A stretch of DNA of 64,000 nt from Streptomyces sp. SAI-135 (GCF_029893805.1 NZ_JARXYP010000002.1:9114001-9178000); one strand, 5' to 3'; positions 6,891 to 16,626 are shown, counted from the stretch's first letter. The notes: generated by a model from the letters alone, not told the origin. Translations and numbers: made by a program.

Positions 6891-9197
6891 ATGTCTGCCT
6901 CCTTCAGCAGAAGGCGCCTCCTGCAAGTGGCCGCGGCCACGCTTCCCGTCTCTGCCACCGGTTCCCTCCTCGGCGCGTCTGCGGCCCATGCCGCGGTCCC
7001 TCCCGCCCGCGCCGACATCGGAGTCCTCGCGCGCCCCTTTGAGTTCGGTCAGGTCCGGCTCACCGCGAGCCGGTGGCTGGACAACCAGAACCGTACGCAG
7101 AACTACCTGCGCTTCGTCGACGTCGACCGGTTGCTGTACAACTTCCGCGCCAACCACAAGCTGTCCACCAACGGCGCGGCCGCCACGGGTGGTTGGGACG
7201 CGCCGACGTTCCCCTTCCGGACCCATGTCCAGGGGCACTTCCTGACGGCGTGGGCGCAGTTGTACGCCGTGACCGGTGACACCACCTGCCGGGACAAGGC
7301 GATCTACATGGTGGCGGAGTTGGCCAAGTGCCAGGCCAACAACGGTGCCGCCGGTTTCAACACCGGGTACCTGTCCGGCTATCCCGAGTCTGACTTCACC
7401 GCGCTCGAACAGCGGACGCTGACCAACGGCAATGTGCCTTACTACACCATCCATAAGACCCTCGCGGGCCTGTTGGACGTGTGGCGTCTCATCGGCAGTA
7501 CGCAGGCGCGCGACGTGCTGCTCGCTCTGGCGCGTTGGGTCGACTGGCGCACCGGCCGGCTGAGCAGCCAGCAGATGCAGGCCATGCTGGGCACCGAGTT
7601 CGGCGGCATGAACGCCGTGCTGACCGATCTCTACCAGCAGACGGGCGACGCGCGGTGGCTCACCGCCGCCCAGCGCTTCGACCACGCCGCGGTGTTCGAT
7701 CCGCTGGCCGCCAACCAGGACCAGCTCAGCGGTTTGCACGCCAACACGCAGGTGCCCAAGTGGATCGGGGCGGCCCGGGAGTACAAGGCGACCGGCACCA
7801 CGCGCTACCGTGACATCGCCGCCAACGCCTGGAACTTCACCGTCAACGCGCACACCTACGCGATCGGTGGCAACAGTCAGGCGGAGCACTTCCGCGCCCC
7901 GAACGCCATCTCCGGGTATCTGAACAACGACACGTGTGAGAGCTGCAACACCTTCAACATGCTCAGCCTCACCCGGGAACTGTTCACGCTGGACCCGAAC
8001 CGGGCCGCTCTGTTCGACTACTACGAGCGGGCGTGGCTGAACCAGATGATCGGCCAGCAGAACCCGGCCGACGCCCACGGCCACGTCACCTACTTCACCC
8101 CGCTCAAGCCCGGTGGCCGGCGCGGTGTGGGCCCGGCGTGGGGCGGCGGCACCTGGAGCACCGACTACGGCACCTTCTGGTGCTGTCAAGGCACGGGCCT
8201 GGAGATGCACACCCGGCTCATGGACTCCATCTACTTCCACAGCGACAACACGCTGATCGTGAACCTCTTCGTACCCTCGGTGCTCAACTGGTCGGAGCGG
8301 GGGATCACCGTCACCCAGACCACGGCGTACCCGATCAGTGACACCACCACCTTGCAGGTCACAGGCAACGCCGGCGGCACCTGGGCGATGCGCATCCGCA
8401 TTCCCGGCTGGACCACGGGGGCCACCATCAGCGTCAACGGCGTGGCGCAGAACATCGTCACCACCCCCGGCAGCTACGCCACCCTTAGCCGCTCCTGGAC
8501 CTCCGGCGACACGGTCACCGTTCGTCTGCCCATGCGGATCGTCATGCGGGCCACCAACGACAATCAGGACGTCGCGGCCATCACCTACGGCCCTGTCGTC
8601 CTGTCCGGCAACTACGGTGACACCTCGCTCAGCTCGCTGCCGACTCTGAACACGTCGTCGATCACCCGGACCAGCGGCAGTTCGCTCGCCTTCACCGCCA
8701 CCGCCAACGGCTCCACCGTCAATCTGGGCCCGTTCCACGACGCGCACGGCCACAACTACACCGTCTACTGGAGGGCGAGCGACAGTGTCCGCCTGGTCAA
8801 CGCGGCCAGTGGTCTGTTGCTGGGCGTCCAGGACATGTCCACCGCCGACGGGGGCCGTGCTCTGCAATGGTCGGACAACGGTACCGCCGACCACGACTGG
8901 TACATGATCACCGACGGGTCGGCGGTCCGCTTCCGCAACTCCCACAGCGGCAAGGTCCTCGGCGTCCAGAACATGTCCACAGCGGACGGCGCGAGCGTGC
9001 TGCAGTGGTCGGACACCGGCACCGCCGACCACCGCTGGACACTACTCGACCAGCAAGACGGCACCTACAAGATCCGCAACGTCAACAGTGGCAAGCTGCT
9101 CGCCATCGCGAACAACTCCACTGCCGTGGGCGCGTTCGCGGTGCAGGACGCGGACGACGGCAGCGCCGACAACCGGTGGCGCATCGTGCGGAACTGA
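6891..9197 (+). CDS. secreted beta-L-arabinofuranosidase (GH127) with ricin-type lectin domain
   Basis: 768 aa. A Tat-type signal (SRRRLLQVAAATLPVS..., residues 6-21) indicates export of a folded enzyme. A GH127 (DUF1680) alpha/alpha-barrel follows. The zinc-cysteine site of the family is visible as E350 and C352 (CESC) and C431-C432 (FWCCQGTG), with E332 (QAEHF) in the acid/base position; the first cysteine of the CC pair is the nucleophile in the characterised enzyme. From about residue 626 a beta-trefoil ricin-B-like module carries repeats such as HSGKVLGVQNMSTADGASVL and QWSD. It should release L-arabinofuranose from plant-derived glycans outside the cell, the lectin aiding binding. The ATG at 6891 (GAAAGG upstream) is preferred over the long upstream extension. 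Confidence 0.92.
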   Translation: MSASFSRRRLLQVAAATLPVSATGSLLGASAAHAAVPPARADIGVLARPFEFGQVRLTASRWLDNQNRTQNYLRFVDVDRLLYNFRANHKLSTNGAAATGGWDAPTFPFRTHVQGHFLTAWAQLYAVTGDTTCRDKAIYMVAELAKCQANNGAAGFNTGYLSGYPESDFTALEQRTLTNGNVPYYTIHKTLAGLLDVWRLIGSTQARDVLLALARWVDWRTGRLSSQQMQAMLGTEFGGMNAVLTDLYQQTGDARWLTAAQRFDHAAVFDPLAANQDQLSGLHANTQVPKWIGAAREYKATGTTRYRDIAANAWNFTVNAHTYAIGGNSQAEHFRAPNAISGYLNNDTCESCNTFNMLSLTRELFTLDPNRAALFDYYERAWLNQMIGQQNPADAHGHVTYFTPLKPGGRRGVGPAWGGGTWSTDYGTFWCCQGTGLEMHTRLMDSIYFHSDNTLIVNLFVPSVLNWSERGITVTQTTAYPISDTTTLQVTGNAGGTWAMRIRIPGWTTGATISVNGVAQNIVTTPGSYATLSRSWTSGDTVTVRLPMRIVMRATNDNQDVAAITYGPVVLSGNYGDTSLSSLPTLNTSSITRTSGSSLAFTATANGSTVNLGPFHDAHGHNYTVYWRASDSVRLVNAASGLLLGVQDMSTADGGRALQWSDNGTADHDWYMITDGSAVRFRNSHSGKVLGVQNMSTADGASVLQWSDTGTADHRWTLLDQQDGTYKIRNVNSGKLLAIANNSTAVGAFAVQDADDGSADNRWRIVRN

Positions 9198-9479
9198 CTC
9201 AGCCGCTGAACCAGGTCTTCCCTCGGGATGCCGGTACGGGGCCGGCTGCCGTGCGCCCCGCGCCGTAGCCCTCACCACACGGTGCGGGACTGCCTTCCCG
9301 ACGAGCGGCGAGTGTTCGAGACGCAGCAGGCCATGCAGATCCGCAGCAGCTTCGGCGCTCCGGGCGGGAACGCGGAGGGGCTCCTGGCCGCCCTGTGCGA
9401 ATACGCCGAGTGCTGGCGGGGCCGACAGCGAGCCCTACGCCGCAGGGGCGGATGCGGAGATACAAGTGAGGTGTCCGCC

Positions 9480-9505
9480 AGGGCTCGCGCAGATACGCGA
9501 GCCCT
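9480..9505. terminator. perfect hairpin, probable terminator
   Basis: AGGGCTCGCG / CGCGAGCCCT, a 10-bp perfect stem with loop cagata. It lies between the GH127 gene (plus) and the glycosylase-like gene (minus) and could serve both. Confidence 0.65.
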
Positions 9506-9541
9506 GCGAGCCCGTGGCAGAAAGCCCGCGACCCGAGTGGT

Positions 9542-10377
9542 TCAGTCGCAGCCGGACCTCTCGCCACAGGTGTTCTGCCGTGCTGGCACCGAGGTGGCGG
9601 GCGCGATTCGCGACCTGGCTCCGCGTCGGACGGCCAGTCGTCGCTGGCGGCCAGCTGTCGGGCGGCGGCGTGCAGGAAGGAGAGGTAGACCCCGTAGCGG
9701 TGCGGCGACCAGTTTCCGTCCGCCCACACCCAGGAGGCGACCGAGCCGTCCGGGTCGTGGCCGCTCTCCCGGCCGACCGCAGCAGCCAGCCAGCGCAGAC
9801 GCCGGGCCAATACGCGGTCGAGGCTGAGCGGCGCGGGGCCCTGCGCGGGCGGCAGGGTGGTACCGGTGAAGTACAGGAACTTGGTGAAGAAGGACGGCCC
9901 GAAACCGGGGACCTGCCGGTGGAGCGCCGCGTAGGCCTCGCGTGAGCCGTGTTCGCGCAGCGCAGTGACCGCGGTGGCCAGTGCCGCGTCCAGGCCGCCA
10001 GCGGCGAGGATCTTGTGCAGGGTGGCCGGTCCGCTGCCACCGGGGGTGCCACGCTTGCCTTTGCCCCACACGTAGGTTGCGACCAGCGCCTCTCTGAAGG
10101 CTTCACGTCGCAGCGCGTCGGCGACGGCCCCGGTCACTTCTGCCCGGCTGATGGCGGCATCACCGCCGGCGCAGGGCAGAGTCAGCGCCGGGGGCCATGG
10201 AACGATCTGCACCCACCGGCGGGGGGTGTAGCGGACCGCGTGCGCGCCCGGCGTGCCGTCCGAATAGGTCGGCGCGTTCTCTTTCCACCAGTGGCGTAGT
10301 GCCTGCACGACGGCATCGGGCAGCAGGCGTGCGCCCACCTCCCGGTCCACTGCGTCCGCACGGTCCTGTCTGTTCAC
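9542..10377 (-). CDS. 8-oxoguanine DNA glycosylase OGG-fold protein, C-terminus uncertain
   Basis: The N-terminal 250 residues match an actinobacterial family annotated as OGG-fold glycosylase (ALRHWWKENAPTYSDG, AVRYTPRRWVQIVPWP, GFGPSFFTKFLYFTG, LSLDRVLARRL, PHRYGVYLSFLH). FGPSFFTKFLYF is the helix-hairpin-helix-like part. The family normally ends shortly after this point with an EYALF-type motif, which is missing. The same frame stays open to 9199 but runs through the hairpin at 9480-9505 with non-coding character; the neighbouring frame stops at 9542, just before that hairpin. A frameshift or small deletion near 9615 is likely. Activity is therefore doubtful. Confidence 0.6.
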
Positions 10378-10803
10378 TCTTCACCCCCATGAAGCCTTTC
10401 GGCGGGCCACCACCCCGACTCCGGTGTCGCCGCTCGCGGTAGCGGCCAGCGCTGAGCGGATCAGGCCGGGCAGGCGCTGCCCACGGTAGTGCAGTGCGCG
10501 GCGCCGGACAGGCCGGCTCGTAGCACTCGGCCGGACGAACGGTCGGCTTTCGCGATGCGTGCTGACTCCACCAGAGGTGGGGCCGCGCGGCGCTGAGGAG
10601 AGAACGGAAGCGCCCTGGTCGACATGTGCAGGACTAGTGATTTCTGCGTGGCTGGCTGAGACGCGACTTGCTGATGATCTATCAGTTCCCTTTGCTGTTA
10701 GGTGGTTTGACTGTGGCTTACGGGGGCGGTGGCACGCGTTGAGCGTTGCCCGAGGCACACGACGCCGCCCGCGCGGGCCGTGACCTCAAAGGGGGAGAGT
10801 CAG
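10378..10803. other. intergenic region upstream of the DNase gene
   Basis: Promoter-containing leader between divergent genes. A relatively AT-rich stretch at 10655-10720 with TTGACT-like bases (about 10708) is the best promoter candidate for the DNase gene. No RNA gene or ORF with support. Confidence 0.4.
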
Positions 10804-12300
10804 TTGAGAGCACGCGCGTTACGGACAACGGTCTTAGGGGCGTTGTCCGCTGCATTGCTGTTGGTGGGAGCGCTTCCCGCGCACGCCGCCTCCGGCGCAG
10901 AGAAAGCCGAGGGGGACGAGGTGACCTACAAGGTCATCCCGTATGTGATCTCGGATCCTGATCTGGTTGCCCACCCGGAGAGGGTGATCAAGGAGCTCCA
11001 CCGCAGTGGCGGATCGCTCGATGACCTGGGTGTTGCTCCGGCCACGAAGGATGGGCCGTCGAAGATCACGAAGTCCAAGGCTGCACAGGGCGTCGACGCT
11101 CAGGCGGAGCCAGAGTCGTATGTGGTGGACTCCTCCCGGTTCCCCGCGGGCCGGATCCCGGACGACATCTACGACTACCCGACCTCCGACGACTGCGAGG
11201 ACCAGTACGACCTGGCCTCGCGCGACCAGGGGTGGATCAAGAACCGGTACTCCTACTGCCAGATCCATCTGCTGGTGATGCCGGCCGTCCGGTGCGGCAT
11301 CTTCCCGCCGCGATGCACCACCACCGGCGTGTTCGTCTCCCGCAATCGGCTGATGGGCTTCGGCAAGGTCGGCGGCGCGGAACACGCCAGCACCTCGCGG
11401 TGGGCGGACTTCCGCCTGCAAGTCGGCGTCATCCGGGCCACGGGCCCCTTCGCAGAGTCCGGTGCGGACCTCACCGCGGAGATCGAGTGCGAAGGCAACT
11501 ACCTGGACGACGACTATCCGCAGACCGACGAGAACGCCTGTTTCGCCGGACTGAACGACGAGGTCGAAAAGTCGATCGGTGAATGGCGCCGTGACGGTTC
11601 CGCGCACCTGGACCTTCTCTCGCAGGCATCCAGCCCGGATGCGGCCATGGGCGAGCAGATCGGCACCGGCGTCTTCCACATCGAGTACGACTTCGACCTG
11701 CCCTGGTACTTCCAGTTCATCGACACCGAGAGCCCCGAAGGCGGCATGCGGTTTGACTCGGCCTGGTATTTGCAGTCCCACAAGCTCGGGTCTGTGTTCG
11801 ACCGGGCGGTGCCGGGCATGTCCTACACGAAGTCGGATGCGGCAGTCGGCGGCGTCGCCACGCACCTCGAAGAGGCCCGCGCCAACCCGGCGGCCACCAT
11901 GCCGACCCAGGCGGACAAGCACCTGGCCGGCGGGTCACCGGGCGACCCCATCCACCGTCTCGCCCAGGCCAAGGGGGACAAGCAGAGTTTCCGGTACGAC
12001 GAGAACCGGCGCATCGTCCGCAACTTCTGCGCGACCAAGGCGATGCAGGACATCAAGGAAAACCTGCCGGCCGACCAGGGCCCGTACGACTGCGACGAGT
12101 ACCCCATGGCCTCGACGTACGAAGGCGCGGGCCGGCACCTGTTCCCCGGCGAGCCCTACGGTGGCGCCCAGTACGAACGCCACTACTCGGCACGATGGGT
12201 CAACAGTGAGGTCAACCAGGAAGCCGGACGACGACTCGGCCGCTGGTACGACGTAGACCGACTGCTCGACCAGGACGCGTTCTACATACCCATCCGCTGA
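10804..12300 (+). CDS. secreted NucA/NucB-type deoxyribonuclease-domain protein
   Basis: 498 aa from a TTG start preceded by GGGGGA at 10791-10796. A Sec signal peptide (TTVLGALSAALLLVGALPAHA) leads into about 330 residues of unknown beta-rich sequence and a C-terminal NucA/NucB DNase module. The signature CDEYPMASTYEGA and the following N-x-E-V-N segment match sporulation/competence nucleases of this family; the glutamate of the CDEYP loop is in the catalytic region. The upstream part may be a targeting or binding domain. It converges on a small gene at 12367-12813 with a shared terminator. Extracellular DNA degradation or interbacterial toxicity are both possible. Confidence 0.82.
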   Translation: MRARALRTTVLGALSAALLLVGALPAHAASGAEKAEGDEVTYKVIPYVISDPDLVAHPERVIKELHRSGGSLDDLGVAPATKDGPSKITKSKAAQGVDAQAEPESYVVDSSRFPAGRIPDDIYDYPTSDDCEDQYDLASRDQGWIKNRYSYCQIHLLVMPAVRCGIFPPRCTTTGVFVSRNRLMGFGKVGGAEHASTSRWADFRLQVGVIRATGPFAESGADLTAEIECEGNYLDDDYPQTDENACFAGLNDEVEKSIGEWRRDGSAHLDLLSQASSPDAAMGEQIGTGVFHIEYDFDLPWYFQFIDTESPEGGMRFDSAWYLQSHKLGSVFDRAVPGMSYTKSDAAVGGVATHLEEARANPAATMPTQADKHLAGGSPGDPIHRLAQAKGDKQSFRYDENRRIVRNFCATKAMQDIKENLPADQGPYDCDEYPMASTYEGAGRHLFPGEPYGGAQYERHYSARWVNSEVNQEAGRRLGRWYDVDRLLDQDAFYIPIR

Positions 12301-12324
12301 TCGCCGCCCCTTGACCACGAATGC

Positions 12325-12356
12325 TGTGGGGTCCTGCTCGTCGGCGGGACCCCACA
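12325..12356. terminator. bidirectional terminator
   Basis: Perfect 10-bp stem TGTGGGGTCC / GGACCCCACA with a 12-nt loop, between the convergent DNase gene and the 148-aa gene. Confidence 0.8.
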
Positions 12357-12366
12357 CCGGTCGTGC

Positions 12367-12813
12367 TCAGCCCATGTCCGGCCAGAACTGAACCAGCGCC
12401 CATCCGCCCGGTCGCGTGAACCCACCGTCCGGGGCCCGGGTGTTCTCCCGCCACCCCACGCGGGCGCGCCACTTTCCGGCCTGCGGGAGCCGAAACACGT
12501 CCGACTTGCCGCCAGCCGCGATCTCATCCACGAGAAACCGGCCTGAGGGGAGGTCTAGCGACAACTCCGCAGTCGACGGCCAGTCGCCCGTGTCCACCGG
12601 CGCCGGACCGTCCCAGGCCTCCAGCCGCAATCGGGCGTTCAAGATGTCCTCGCCTGACCCGATATAGAGCATGGTGGCGTTGGCGCTTACGAAACTGCCC
12701 ACGGAGCGCGGGGAGGCAGGCCGCTCCCCGTCCTGACCCTCCTCATCGATCAGGCCGAACAGCCGGTGGTCGACGACCACATCCAATTCTCGAGATGACA
12801 CAAGCTCAGGCAT
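12367..12813 (-). CDS. small beta-rich protein, possible ComJ/Nin-like DNase inhibitor
   Basis: A 148-aa acidic protein with no signal peptide or membrane segment. Predicted beta-rich: ELDVVVDHRLFGLIDEEG, ARLRLEAWDG, AELSLDLPSGRFLVDEI, FRLPQAGKWRARVGW. In Bacillus a NucA-type nuclease is paired with the inhibitor ComJ (Nin), also a small beta protein beginning with a similar strand. The convergent pairing here suggests an analogous inhibitor, but sequence similarity is faint and this is inference. It could instead be an unrelated conserved hypothetical. Confidence 0.6.
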   Translation of the reverse strand: MPELVSSRELDVVVDHRLFGLIDEEGQDGERPASPRSVGSFVSANATMLYIGSGEDILNARLRLEAWDGPAPVDTGDWPSTAELSLDLPSGRFLVDEIAAGGKSDVFRLPQAGKWRARVGWRENTRAPDGGFTRPGGWALVQFWPDMG

Positions 12814-12988
12814 ACAACACCCTCTGAGGCCGACATATCACGAGCTGCTCCCCGGCAGGCTATGCCCCTGACGCCCTCTGCGCCCAGCCCGTCCAGCCGA
12901 TACGCACCGCGCAGGGTGTGGCTGGCCCGGGGGGCGGCACGTACCGGTAGATTGCCGTGTCGCACGTAGCGGAACGGAGGGCGGCCAC

Positions 12989-13560
12989 ATGCCTGAGCGG
13001 AACATCGAGTTCGGCAAGTACGGTGCCCGCGGCATCAAGGGCCACGAAGCCGTAGCCCGCCAACTGGACGCCCTGGCCGGCCACATCGCCACCCCGTCAC
13101 CGCCCGGCGAGGCCTCCTGGCCCGCCTGCACTACCTCACCCGCACCCCCCCATGCCCGAGCCGCAGCCCGCGCCGCCGGGCTGACCGTCACCGACCGCAC
13201 CCTGCGCGCCTGGACGGCCGGCACCCGCAGCCCCTCGAGGAAGAATCTGGAGGCGATTGAGCGGGCGTACCGCACGGTGCGTCGGGGGAGCGTCGCCCGC
13301 TACCTGGCCGCTCGCCTCAACCGTGACGGCCGCGGCACCCGTGTGGAGATCCATCCCCTCAACCAGTCCCAGGTCTCGCGGCCGCGCCAGCGGCCGGTGG
13401 AGTTCCGCGCGATGAACGTGCGCCGCTGGGACCGGATCGTCGCCGCGTGGGCGGCCGGCGACGACAGGAGCGCGATGACGCCTGGGTCGATCTGGTCGTC
13501 GACCTCGGCTCCCAGTGGGGCCAGCACGAGTACGTAACCAACATCGGCTTCGCCGCCTGA
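12989..13560 (+). pseudogene. frameshifted plasmid-type HTH regulator-like gene
   Basis: The product starts ERNIEFGKYGARGIKGHEAV and contains VTDRTLRAWTAGTRSPSRKN (helix-turn-helix-like), GRGTRVEIHPLNQSQV and NVRRWDRIVAAWAAGDD, a set conserved on Streptomyces linear plasmids and chromosome arms. The coding frame moves: frame 2 to frame 1 at about 13093 (ACCCCG), back to frame 2 in a C7 run at about 13145-13151, then to frame 1 at about 13472, where the true C-terminus (DAWVDLVVDLGSQWGQHEY) ends at 13560. The first two shifts compensate each other. Either an inactivated gene or homopolymer sequencing errors. Confidence 0.6.
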
Positions 13561-13563
13561 GAC

Positions 13564-14420
13564 GTGGCTTCAATCCCCACGTTGGTATCAGAAATGCTGT
13601 GGCAGCCCGCTGGCACCCGAGAGCCCATCGACCACCGCATGCTGCACCAGATGAGCCCTGTGACCGTGTCGCCTCCCGGCGGCCGGTTCCCGCCTGCCCT
13701 TGTTTCGGTGCCGCTGAATCCCGATGACCTCGGCCATGAAGAGCATCCGGATCTGTGGGACATGGTCTACCGCATGGACAAGATGTACGCCGACCGCAAC
13801 GTGCCAGTCGGTGAGCGGGACCTGCTGTGCGGGGAAGTGTGCCAGGACGCCGGCGTGGAAGCCCCGATGTACCTGCGGTTGCGGGCCAACGGCCGCCGCG
13901 AAGCCGTCCATGAGCGGCGCGAGGACGAAGACCGCCACATCGTCCCCGTCAGTGACGAGCACAAGGCCTACCACGAGCGCATCCTGCGCGCCGCACAGGA
14001 AGGCGGCTTCGGCGGCGACAGCGAAGTCCGCACCCGGGTAGGACGCAGCTGGATCCAGACCGACACCCTGATCGAAGGCGCCGACGGGCCGCATCGGCTG
14101 GGAAGTCCAGTTGTCCTCAGCCAGCGCCCACGGGCCACGCAGCGTCCGCTCCCGCGCGACCAAGGCACAGAAGAACGGCATCACACCCGCTTGGCACACC
14201 GACCGCAGCGACTACGCCCACCGACACGACACCCACTGGACCCGCAGCGACAACCTTCCCGCCTACGTCATCGCCAAGACCGGCGACGTGCGCGTCATCT
14301 CCGGCTTCCGCCGACTCGACTTCTGGCAGTGCGACCTCAGCGCACTCCACCCCTGCCCCAACGGGGGTACGGCGCTGCGGCAAAGCACACGCTCGGCGAA
14401 TAGCCGCACCGGCCGGTGAC
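13564..14420 (+). pseudogene. frameshifted CoiA-like competence/nuclease gene
   Basis: Begins MASIPTLVSEMLWQPAG, with YLRLRANGRREAVHE and HKAYHERILRAAQEGGF. It resembles CoiA-like proteins that often follow the HTH gene just upstream; here only 3 nt separate them. At about 14092 (GACGGGCCGC) the frame changes and the product continues as RIGWEVQLSSASAHGPRSVR, TPAWHTDRSDYAHRHDTHW and NLPAYVIAKTGD. A second shift near 14365 would be needed to read RCGKAHA. The EVQLS segment is the nuclease-like core. Broken at least twice. Confidence 0.55.
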
Positions 14421-14640
14421 GGGGCCAGCCCACCAGGCCGCGGATGCAGGGGATTGCACCCAGCAGGAGTATGAGCTGGGTGACGTCGTGACGGTTTCGG
14501 CTGGTCAGCGACATCACAAGCGGCGTTCCGTGCCGGTCTGTGATCAGGTGGTGCTTGCTGCCGGAGCGGCCGCGGTCGACCGCCGAAGGTCCGGTGTGTG
14601 CCCCGCTTCTTCAAGTGGAACCAGCAGTTACGGATGCTGC
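14400..14640 (-). mobile_element. IS5-family transposase fragment
   Basis: On the minus strand TGPSAVDRGRSGSKHHLI, TDRHGTPLVMSLTSRNRHDV and TQLILLLGAIPCIRG match the catalytic core start of IS5-type transposases. No N-terminal part and no clear inverted repeats are visible. Confidence 0.65.
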
Positions 14641-14825
14641 AAGGGGAGACGTGTTCCTCGAAGGTGTCTCAGAGCTGTGCGCGAAGACGCGGACACGGCG
14701 TGATCAGCGACTGGCTGCCCAGAAGGGCAGACGGGCTGACCAGCTTGCCGCCCCGACCGGTCGTGCCCTTTTCTCTGGTGAGATAGGCGGACATATGGCA
14801 ACGGCGCTGGCCGTCCCGTGCTCGG

Positions 14826-14874
14826 CATCGCCGCCTCCACAACCTCACAGGGTGAGGTTGTGGAGGCGGCGATG
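14826..14874. repeat. perfect 23-bp inverted repeat with 3-nt loop
   Basis: The left arm 14826-14848 (starting CATCGCCGCCTCC) is exactly complementary to the right arm 14852-14874, with loop AGG. It lies in gene-poor DNA between two transposase fragments, so it may be the end of a mobile element or a very strong bidirectional terminator. Confidence 0.75.
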
Positions 14875-15394
14875 GTCGATCGTGACGCCCCTAGCTCATT
14901 TACGGGACAGCCCTTAACGCTCGTCGATCCGCCGGTCGGGTGACTCACCGCGCCCGGCACGACGGGGCCAGAACAGTGACGCGGCGTACATGCCACCCCA
15001 GTAAACCCTGAGCACGAGGCGCAGAGGCGCCCTGGCCACGTGCCCGCGCAGGCGGTCACAGGAGGGAGGTTGTGATCGTCGTGCGTCGTTCAAGGAGACC
15101 TCCGGGGAAGTGGTGGACGCAGTGCCGTCGAGAAAGATGGTCAATAAGACACCTCGCAGAACAGAGCCGAGGTTTCGGCGCCTGTCGAAACCAGCGAGCG
15201 CAGCCGTCGAGCCCACACCGCCCGCTACGGCAAGCTGACGAGCGATGACAACGTGTGGCTACGCGGACGCACGCCAGGACGAGGCCGCCCTCGACGTCGT
15301 TCTGCTGGCGATCGACCTCCGTAACAGCGACGGTACGGTCGTCCCGGCCCGCAGAGCTGGCACTCTGCAGCGGGCCGGTACGGTCCGAGACCGC
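14875..15394. other. gene-poor region between IS scraps
   Basis: A minus-strand frame at 14914-15216 ends with ARAPLRLVLRVYWGGMYAAS, which looks protein-like, but its upstream part has no consistent coding signal. Probably a gene tail left behind by rearrangement. Nothing else supported. Confidence 0.3.
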
Positions 15395-15592
15395 ACCCAG
15401 CGTGCCGGCCGGGGCGCCCGGAGCTCTCCTTCCCACGGCGTGCGATGCGCGGCACGATCTGCCGGCGGCGCAGCCAGCTCCGTATGTGAGGGAAGTCGTA
15501 GCTTTGTCTGCGTGGAGCTTGGCCGGGCAACGGCGCCTGGGGCCACAGCGCGAGCGGCTTGGCGGGATGCCCCGAATCAGCAGCCAGCGTCA
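15395..15592 (-). mobile_element. IS5-family transposase OrfB fragment
   Basis: Minus-strand SYDFPHIRSWLRRRQIVPRI followed by ARRGKESSGRPGRH is nearly identical to the OrfB core of the IS at 21197-22056. The upstream residues appear in a different frame and the C-terminal third is missing. Confidence 0.7.
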
Positions 15593-15684
15593 ACCGCCTG
15601 CTCCCACAGAACAGACCTGACGGGCCACCGTTAGCGCCCGCCCGGCCTTGGAGCGGTCACCCCAACTGTGTCCGCCGGCCGGAG

Positions 15685-16626
15685 TCATTCGATCAGTCGC
15701 CAGCGGCCGTCGTCCCGTGTACCGCACGAGCCGATCACCAGCCGCTGGTCCGGCTGCTTCTTCACGGCGCCCGCTCCGGCGACCATGAGGCACAGGTGGT
15801 TGCTGGCGTAATTGCGGATCATGACGCTGCCGTCCCCGGCCGGATCGAACCACCACAGCTGGTTGTCGCCCATGGTTCCGGTGCAGTGGGCCTCTGAGAG
15901 CCCGGTCCCCGAAGGCTGTGCCCCACGGGTCGGCAGGTCGAAACACAGGCCGTCCTTCAGATTGGCGAACTGCACGAGATCGGTGCCGCCAGGGCCTGCG
16001 GCGGGACGAGGGGACGTCATCCTCCACCGCTGGTTGTCCTTGTCGGTGCCGTCGCAGTGGTACTGGTTGATGACCTCGCCCTTCTTGCCCGCTCCGTAGA
16101 ACGGGATGTCGGCACACAATCCGGTGACCACGTTCTTCAGCAGTACCGTGCGAGAGGCGGCCGTCAGCTTCCGCAGTTCGGCCTTGGCCGTGTCCTCCGC
16201 TCGCGTCTCGGTTCGCTTCTTCGTCGGAGAGGCCGAGGGAACGACGACGGGGTCGGGTACCCGTGGCTCGACGCTCGTGCCCCGCGGCTCGACGCTCGTG
16301 CCGGGCTCCGTGACCGTCTTCTTCTTCGTCACCTTCGGTTCGGCGGACAGTGACGGGGATCCGGTGAGCTGCTCGTGGGCCGCGGCCTGCTCGGCCGACA
16401 GCTCCGCCTCCTGCGTCTTCTCGTCAGCCTGGTAACTGCGCCACGCGCCCACCCCCAGGGTGGCGCCCGCGGCGAGTGCCAGCACGGCCACCGCGCCGGC
16501 GACCCGGGTCCCCATGCGGGAGCGTTCTCCCGGCTGCTGGGCACTGGTCGTTAGTGCGTCGGCGAACCGCGCCCGTTGCCGCCGTTTCGTTTCGTCCTGG
16601 TCGATTTCAGTCAACGCTGTTCCCAA
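15685..16626 (-). CDS. membrane-anchored ricin-type beta-trefoil lectin protein
   Basis: 313 aa. A cytoplasmic N-terminus of about 40 residues is followed by one transmembrane segment (VAGAVAVLALAAGATLGVGA), a Glu/Lys/Pro-rich stalk with duplicated SVEPRGTSVEPR, and a C-terminal ricin-B-like domain (NQYHCDGTDKDNQRW, EAHCTGTMGDNQLWWF, CGTRDDGRWRL). Topology suggests the lectin faces outside. It follows the STAND ATPase on the same strand with a 184-nt gap and may share its transcript. The start codon is TTG at 16626 or TTG at 16614; the second has the better GGGA spacing. Ligand unknown; probably binds a surface or matrix sugar. Confidence 0.75.
   Translation of the reverse strand: MGTALTEIDQDETKRRQRARFADALTTSAQQPGERSRMGTRVAGAVAVLALAAGATLGVGAWRSYQADEKTQEAELSAEQAAAHEQLTGSPSLSAEPKVTKKKTVTEPGTSVEPRGTSVEPRVPDPVVVPSASPTKKRTETRAEDTAKAELRKLTAASRTVLLKNVVTGLCADIPFYGAGKKGEVINQYHCDGTDKDNQRWRMTSPRPAAGPGGTDLVQFANLKDGLCFDLPTRGAQPSGTGLSEAHCTGTMGDNQLWWFDPAGDGSVMIRNYASNHLCLMVAGAGAVKKQPDQRLVIGSCGTRDDGRWRLIE

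Noticed and set aside
6771..9032. 753-codon minus-strand frame opposite the GH127 gene
   Set aside because: Composition artefact (Gly/Val/Arg/Asp-rich); the plus strand carries clear catalytic motifs.
9199..9541. C-terminal extension of the OGG-fold protein
   Set aside because: It would read through a strong hairpin and has non-coding character; family members end near position 9615.
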